Made by a program: the position numbers and the translations under genes. The notes under the pieces are model-generated. The model was given only the letters and a program-made list of their open reading frames with translations. It searched no databases and was not told where the DNA came from. A DNA stretch of 14,111 nt, from NCBI RefSeq assembly GCF_000002995.4, contig NW_025062413.1:1-14111 (forward strand). The letters are read 5' to 3'. Each line of letters begins with the position of its first letter. The stretch's first letter is position 1. The DNA comes from Brugia malayi (lineage: Eukaryota > Nematoda > Chromadorea > Rhabditida > Onchocercidae). This document shows positions 9,641 to 14,111 of this stretch, piece after piece.

Positions 9641-9705
9641 AAGGGAGAGGGAGAGAGAGAGGGGGCAGGGCGAGAGAGAGGGAGAGAGAGGGACAGAGAG
9701 AGATT
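9641..9705. repeat. GA-rich purine tract
   Basis: This is an almost pure GGGAGAGAG-type purine tract on the plus strand, broken only by two C's near 9667 and 9671 and one near 9694. It is the most G-rich stretch of the intergenic region. Such tracts can form triplex structures or bind GAGA-type factors; neither is shown here. Confidence 0.9.
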
Positions 9706-9834
9706 GAAATATTCCATAACTGCGCTTTTCTGCGTCATTGTAACATTAATTAATTAAATTAGCACAAATACATCAATTGATTACAGCTAGCAAAAATTAA
9801 ATCATTGTTTGATTTTAAATTAAATATATGAATG

Positions 9835-9855
9835 AAAAAAAAAAAAAAAAAAAAA
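9835..9855. repeat. Poly-A run, 21 nt
   Basis: This is an uninterrupted A tract in AT-rich intergenic DNA. Confidence 0.9.
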
Positions 9856-10189
9856 TTCGTTGAAAGAAGAATATTAGTTGAAATTATTCTCTCTGTAAAA
9901 AGGAAAAAAAAATTTGATTGTTGTTAAAGTTGAATTGTCAAGAAAGTGTCACATTACTTGTCGAATTGCAAATTGTATCAGTAATTTAAGCTAATGACGT
10001 TATGTCCAATAAAGGGAAACGTGTACTCAACGAACTCAAAGATTTACTTACGCAGAAATAATGACGCAATTATGATCGGTAGTTACGTCAAAACAATTAT
10101 AAAAATAATAACAGCAAAATGAGATTAAAAATGTAAGTTAAAAGTATTACTCATGTCATTTGACATCTACCTATGTTGTGCATTTCTAC
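9856..10189. other. Intergenic stretch between poly-A run and GT-rich tract
   Basis: No gene is supported. On the minus strand a perfect donor-like site (TGC|GTAAGT, near 10050) follows a short open frame with no acceptor upstream, so it is not called as an exon. ACGT-core sites are present at about 9995 (TGACGTTA) and 10084 (TTACGTCA). Confidence 0.5.
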
Positions 10190-10275
10190 GTATGTGTGCG
10201 TTTACGTGTATGTGTGTATGTGAGTGTGTGATGACATGTATGTGTATGTGAGTGAGTGTATGTGTATGAATGTGA
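10190..10275. repeat. Degenerate GT-rich (TATGTG) microsatellite
   Basis: A tract of interspersed TGTATGTG, TGAGTG and TGTGTG motifs, decayed from a simple (TG)n/(TATG)n repeat. Confidence 0.9.
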
Positions 10276-10369
10276 AGTAGTTGCCACCTGCAATTTATTC
10301 ATAATTCAAAAATCTCAGCTAAATTCGTTAAACAGAAAAGAGGAATTAGTTGAGAGATTGCAAAAGAGA

Positions 10370-10910
10370 AAAATATGGATGTTTTGCAATTAGAAATGTC
10401 GAAGTGGAATTCAGCGCAAATTTCCTTTTATTACCAGGAAAGTTGATAGCTCTGTTCCGGTATTTCCGGTTCCGGCATTATTTATATCTACCTTTTGGTA
10501 TTTTGTTGTGGAAATTATAAGAGTCTAATGTTATAAGTAAATAAGTCAATTTAATTGTTATTTTTTAGCAAAAATAGCCAAGTAAGTATGCTATGTCATT
10601 CCAGATTCCACCTATCATCCATTAAAAGCAAATATCTTCAGAATGGTTTGTGAAGCACTTCCAGACAAAATAAACAAATTGAAAAATGATTCCTTTTGAA
10701 ATTTGATATTTGCAAATTGAAAATATCGTAAGAGATGACCATCTTAAGATTATTTACGTAAATTATTCTCAAATCGTAAATCAATCGTCGAGATTCGAGA
10801 TAATTTCGAGATTAAGGATTAATTTTGTGAGGATTAGCGGGGATAAGAACTCACAATTTGGATTGAGAATTTATGAGATGAAATCATTGAATGCACGATG
10901 AACAGATGAC
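10370..10910. other. Island of more complex, less AT-rich sequence; possible gene or element remnant
   Basis: Unlike its flanks, this stretch is not homopolymer-dominated. Several overlapping short frames look non-random. One, plus strand 10586-10699, reads DSTYHPLKANIF and then CEALPDKINKL before a stop. An acceptor-like TCATTCCAG lies inside it, at 10596-10604. Another plus-strand frame at about 10428-10545 is also open and partly hydrophobic. Because more than one frame at the same place looks plausible, none is called. A third open stretch at 10710-10901 lacks an ATG start and contains repeated CGAGAT motifs. Confidence 0.35.
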
Positions 10911-12398
10911 ACGGACAAAAGCGCTTATTTAAGCGAAATTGTTGTGTAGAATAAAAAAAAAAATTTGAATTGTAAGATTTTATAGGAAATGAAATTCAAA
11001 TTAGAATTCAAGCATCGAGAGTTATGTAAATGTCCGGACGATGAAACATTGTATCAATGTTGTGGTTAAATGAATGAATGTATTATTGTTGGTCATAAAA
11101 TATTTCCTGGAAATAAGCTTTATGCATCTTTTGAAAACCGGAACTGATATAAGATCCGGTTTATAAGGAGTGATGTTCGACTGCATCTTTTTTTTTTTTC
11201 TTTTTGAATCAAGCGGTATTGCCTTTGATAAATAAAATTAATTTGGTTTAGTTTTGGTTCAATTTTGACATGTAAGATAAAACTTACTTTTCAATGTCTG
11301 ATAAATCTAGATATCATAGTACGAACTAATCCGGAAATAATTCTGTTTTCTTTCATTCGTTTTCCTGTTACAAAAACATTGTTCTAGTATTTCCGTCTCA
11401 AAAAATCAAGAAAAAATACGAAATGCTACATCATTGTAATAATTATTTGGATTTAATTAAATTATAAATCTGATCAACTGATCAGCTAATTAAACGTAAA
11501 ATTTCGAAAAAATTTAATCAATTTGGATGAATTTTAAATTTGAACCGAGCTTAAGAGCGGAAAAATTGATGAGTGAAAATTTAGATTTTTACTTTTTAGT
11601 TTGGAATTTAGATTTTAATTTAGAATTTAGATTTAGATAATTTAGATTTTTACTAAAAATTTAAGTACAAGCAATTTAAAAAGGACACTGTTTGAATTTT
11701 TGCATAGGTCAATCAATTCGAAAATTATCAATGCTTCAAAATTGAATTTCTTTTCTTTAATTATTCATTACAATTTTGATAACTTACTGATATAATCACA
11801 AAAAATTAGGTTAATTATATATTAGTTAATGAAATGAATAATTGTAAATGAAAAAAAAAAAAAAGTTATCAATTGAATTTTTCACAGTAATTTAACAAAT
11901 TTGAGCGGTTTGAATGATTTGAATTAAAATTTTTAAAAGCAAAGCGAATGATCTTTTCTTTTTTGAAATATGTTTTAATTTAACAAATGACGTAGTAGAC
12001 GTGACGTATGCTATTGTGGCAGAGAATTTTATGACTAAAGTTATTTACGTAAATGCTAGATTAAACGATTTATTAAATTAATGCTAACTTAATCAAATTG
12101 TTTTACTTTCCTTATCAATAATGATATTTTTCATTTATTTGATAACATTTTCATCACTTTTTCTTATCAGTTCTTTAACAATAATTACTTCTTTCATTCT
12201 CGATCAAAAAATGATTTTTTCATCAAAAAAAAAAAATGCTAACGTATTTTAACAGACGTGTTGCAATAATTATTCACGTACGTATTGCATACGTATAACG
12301 TCTTATCATATCATTTGATATTTGATACCAAGAAAAAAAAAAAGTGAAGAGAGAAAATTTATAAAACTGTAAAACTATAAATCGATAAAAAATTTTTT
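10911..12398. other. AT-rich intergenic DNA, no gene seen
   Basis: It contains an inverted repeat CGCTTA-TT-TAAGCG at about 10921-10934, a palindrome CTGATCA-AC-TGATCAG near 11471, the TTTAGATTT-type repeat described separately, and ACGT-core sites at 11988, 12002 and 12041. Scattered splice-like sites do not line up with open frames. Confidence 0.5.
11580..11660. repeat. Degenerate TTTAGATTT-type tandem repeat
   Basis: TTTAGATTT/AATTTAGA motifs recur at irregular short spacing (about 11580, 11607, 11620, 11631 and 11641). It is simple-sequence derived and has no coding potential. Confidence 0.7.
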
Positions 12399-13511
12399 TT
12401 AAATTACAGATGTTTTATATGGATTATCATTGTAATTAATATTATATTTATAATTCTGTTCATTATTTTCCATTTGATTCTTATAGCTAATAAAGAATGG
12501 TAATTTGATCTTTTCATTCTGTTCAATATAATTCTCATCAATCGGATCATTTCCAATATCGTTTCGTTCAGGTATGAAACAAAACAATCGAAGGAAGACA
12601 ACAACAGACATTAGAATCTATAAGATAATATTTTCTCTGTAAAATTTATTTTTTTTTTTAGGTATAAATTTTGATAAAATAATAATTTTTTTTTTTTGAA
12701 ATTGTCAAATTTCTGTAATTTATTTAAAAAAAAAAAAAAAAAAAACATTCATCTGCTAATGAAAGAAATAATAAACAAAAATATGCTAATGAATATTGTT
12801 AAGATTAACAATGAGGTGCTAATATAGAATTAAATTATGTTTACTTTTTCACCGTTTATAAAAAGTCTCGTTCTTTTTTTTTGCGTGTGTGGAAGCGTAA
12901 AGACGTGAAACTAGAGAAAGACTTACGAGTGAGATAAGCGTGAGTACGTCTTGAATAAGGATGAAAGCATCGCTCCATTTACAGTTGTAGAGTACATCGG
13001 CCGAGAAATGTTCACTTGTGATACAACTGATTGATTTTCCGGATGAAAGCTTGAATATAGAAAATGATCAGGTTAACTTGTACGGAAAGTAGAAGTTAAC
13101 TTTAACTCAGTAATGGTGACGAAAGTAAATTATTGTAAATAATTAATTAGCTAAAATTAGCTGACTGAGTAATTAATTACCTTAATTTTTTTTGTAACAT
13201 TCAAATGAATTAGCTAATATTTTAAATTTAATTGCTGTGTTATCTATTTGCTTCTTTTTTTCTCATCCATATGAACATTCTACAATCTACGATGTATACC
13301 TAATCATAACCGGAATGAGATATCCGAAAAGCAAACAACACTATTTTGTAAATAATGGAAGAAAAGTTTTACAGTATACAGATCGATGGTTACAACCGTA
13401 ATATAATAGCAGTACGTAGTATAAAGAAGAATACTGTAAAACAGAATATAAATCGTTGACCGGATAGTAAACCGATCATTGCCATTATAGCAGATGCAAT
13501 TTCAAGCTCAG
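12399..13511 (-). CDS. Spliced gene for a small multi-span membrane protein of unknown family (last exons)
   Basis: Exons on the minus strand: B 13511-13435, C 13049-12927 and D 12617-12399, with the stop at 12401-12399. Exon B follows a strong acceptor (CTCTTTCAG) and encodes a hydrophobic segment, IASAIMAMIGLLSGQRFIF. Exon C (41 codons) reads LSSGKSISCITSEHFSADV, then a Cys/Trp-containing loop (YNCKW), and ends in hydrophobic DAFILIQDVLTLISL right before a perfect GTAAGT donor. Exon D follows TTATAG and continues the same transmembrane helix in phase 0 (ILMSVVVFLRLFCF). It ends with a polar, acidic, Asn-rich tail (PERNDIGNDPIDENY...YKTSVI). The C-D junction is the best evidence, because one helix is completed across a canonical intron. 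The B-C join is in phase but uses a plain GTATTC donor, and a small extra exon near 13340 is possible. The layout resembles four-span proteins, with the tail in the cytoplasm by analogy. I do not recognise the family. No start codon was found; the 5' end lies upstream of 13511. Confidence 0.5.
12726..12745. repeat. Poly-A run, 20 nt (poly-T in the gene's sense)
   Basis: An uninterrupted A tract within the last intron of the minus-strand membrane-protein gene. Confidence 0.9.
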
Positions 13512-13726
13512 CTGAAAGAGGAAAGTTGCATTGAATAATTTTTTGTTAAGTTAAAAATGGCGCTATTATCCTCAAATTTGGGCGCTAAATGTTATTCTGG
13601 AAGTGAAGAGAAGACAGCAATATGAATGACTTACTTTTATTTTTCATTTAAATAATTTTTGTTTTTCTTTCTTTTGTTCATTTATCTTTATAAAGTAATG
13701 AAATGGAATAGTTCATTGTTTTACTA

Positions 13727-13785
13727 TACTGCTTGAATAATCAAGCAGTAATCCAGAATTCAGGATCATATGATTCTGAATTCTG
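13727..13785. repeat. Two adjacent palindromes
   Basis: The first is TACTGCTTGA (13727-13736), loop ATAA, TCAAGCAGTA (13741-13750), a perfect 10-bp stem. Three bases later, 13754-13785 is a 32-bp inverted repeat centred on CATATG, with one mismatched pair (13764/13775, G and T). It lies in the probable intron between candidate exons A and B. Confidence 0.9.
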
Positions 13786-13943
13786 TTTATCTATGATTGA
13801 ATGATGCTAATTTAAAATACATTTCATACTTCATTAAATTTATAATTATCCTAATTTAAACATACTAATTTAGCATATTTCAACTAAATTTCAAATTCAC
13901 TTATTAACTTTTCTTTTACGTAAAATATCAAAATTAAACTTAC

Positions 13944-14051
13944 GCCATTATGATTTTCAATCCATCCGTAAACATCATTTTCTGATGCATATTTAGCATT
14001 TTGGCGTAATGAGATGAATAGCAATGAGCACACGATAAGTACAGTAACCAG
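13944..14051 (-). other. Candidate upstream exon (A) of the multi-span membrane protein gene
   Basis: A minus-strand open stretch ends at a perfect GC|GTAAGT donor (exon end 13944). It encodes a hydrophobic helix, VTVLIVCSLLFISL, followed by a polar loop, SENDVYGWIENHNG. Such a helix and loop would suit TM1 of the protein above. Problems: an in-frame TGA lies directly upstream at 14054-14052 with no AG acceptor between, and the phase left here (0) does not match exon B's preferred acceptor (phase 1). A second frame with an ATG at 14091, MGKIPELLENVILTGYC, overlaps it and is also partly hydrophobic. Alternative splicing sites, a sequence error or a broken gene could explain this. Confidence 0.25.
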
Positions 14052-14111
14052 TCAAAATTACATTTTCTAGTAATTCCGGAATTTTACCCATTGATGAATG
14101 ATAAACCGGAA

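Noticed and set aside
9535..9757. Open frames over the purine tract (Arg/Glu-rich on plus, Ser/Leu/Pro-rich on minus)
   Set aside because: They are direct translations of the GA simple repeat and poly-A tract.
9541..9855. Poly-A runs as tails of SINE or processed-pseudogene insertions
   Set aside because: No target duplications or recognisable bodies flank them, and A/T homopolymers occur throughout the window.
10710..10901. Plus-strand 63-codon open frame
   Set aside because: It lacks an ATG start and contains repeated CGAGAT motifs; no splice partners or recognised domain.

Overview
This window looks like nuclear DNA of a nematode, possibly a filarial (clade III) worm. It is very AT-rich, rich in A/T homopolymers, and has short introns with TTTCAG/TTTTAG acceptors and GTAAGT-like donors. 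It carries a BEL/Pao LTR retrotransposon of the kind common in nematodes and a spliced gene for a nematode-type serpentine chemoreceptor. The species-level guess is inference; no ribosomal or other taxonomic marker is present.

Layout. (1) 1-4905, plus strand: the 3' part of a BEL/Pao element. It runs from the Gag zinc knuckles through the A17 peptidase, reverse transcriptase, RNase H and integrase to a C-terminal DUF5641-like domain, then a probable 3' LTR at 4409-4905. The reading frame is broken by two +1 shifts (about 758-800 and 1446-1450), but the last 1000 codons are open. The 5' LTR, primer-binding site and start of Gag lie outside the window. (2) 4906-5669: a very homogeneous 33-bp minisatellite, 23 copies, starting at the base after the LTR. 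(3) 5980-7906, minus strand: a six-exon gene that appears only as scattered short open frames. Its splice phases agree across all five introns and it encodes an N-glycosylatable N-terminus plus TM1-TM5 of an SRT-class-like seven-transmembrane receptor. A possible TM6 exon (5670-5723) runs into the minisatellite, and TM7 is not in the window. (4) 7907-12398: about 4.5 kb of AT-rich intergenic DNA with simple repeats, a purine tract, a GT-rich tract, a more complex island around 10370-10910 and a scatter of ACGT-core palindromes. (5) 12399 to about 14051, minus strand: a second probable spliced gene for a small multi-span membrane protein of unknown family, best supported at its last two exons.

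How the parts relate. The retroelement and minisatellite sit at the 3' side of the receptor gene, in opposite orientation to it. The exact LTR/array boundary suggests that the element inserted into a pre-existing array. If so, more 33-bp units, and perhaps the missing TM6-TM7 exons, should lie on the far side of the element, to the left of this window. Otherwise the receptor is truncated.
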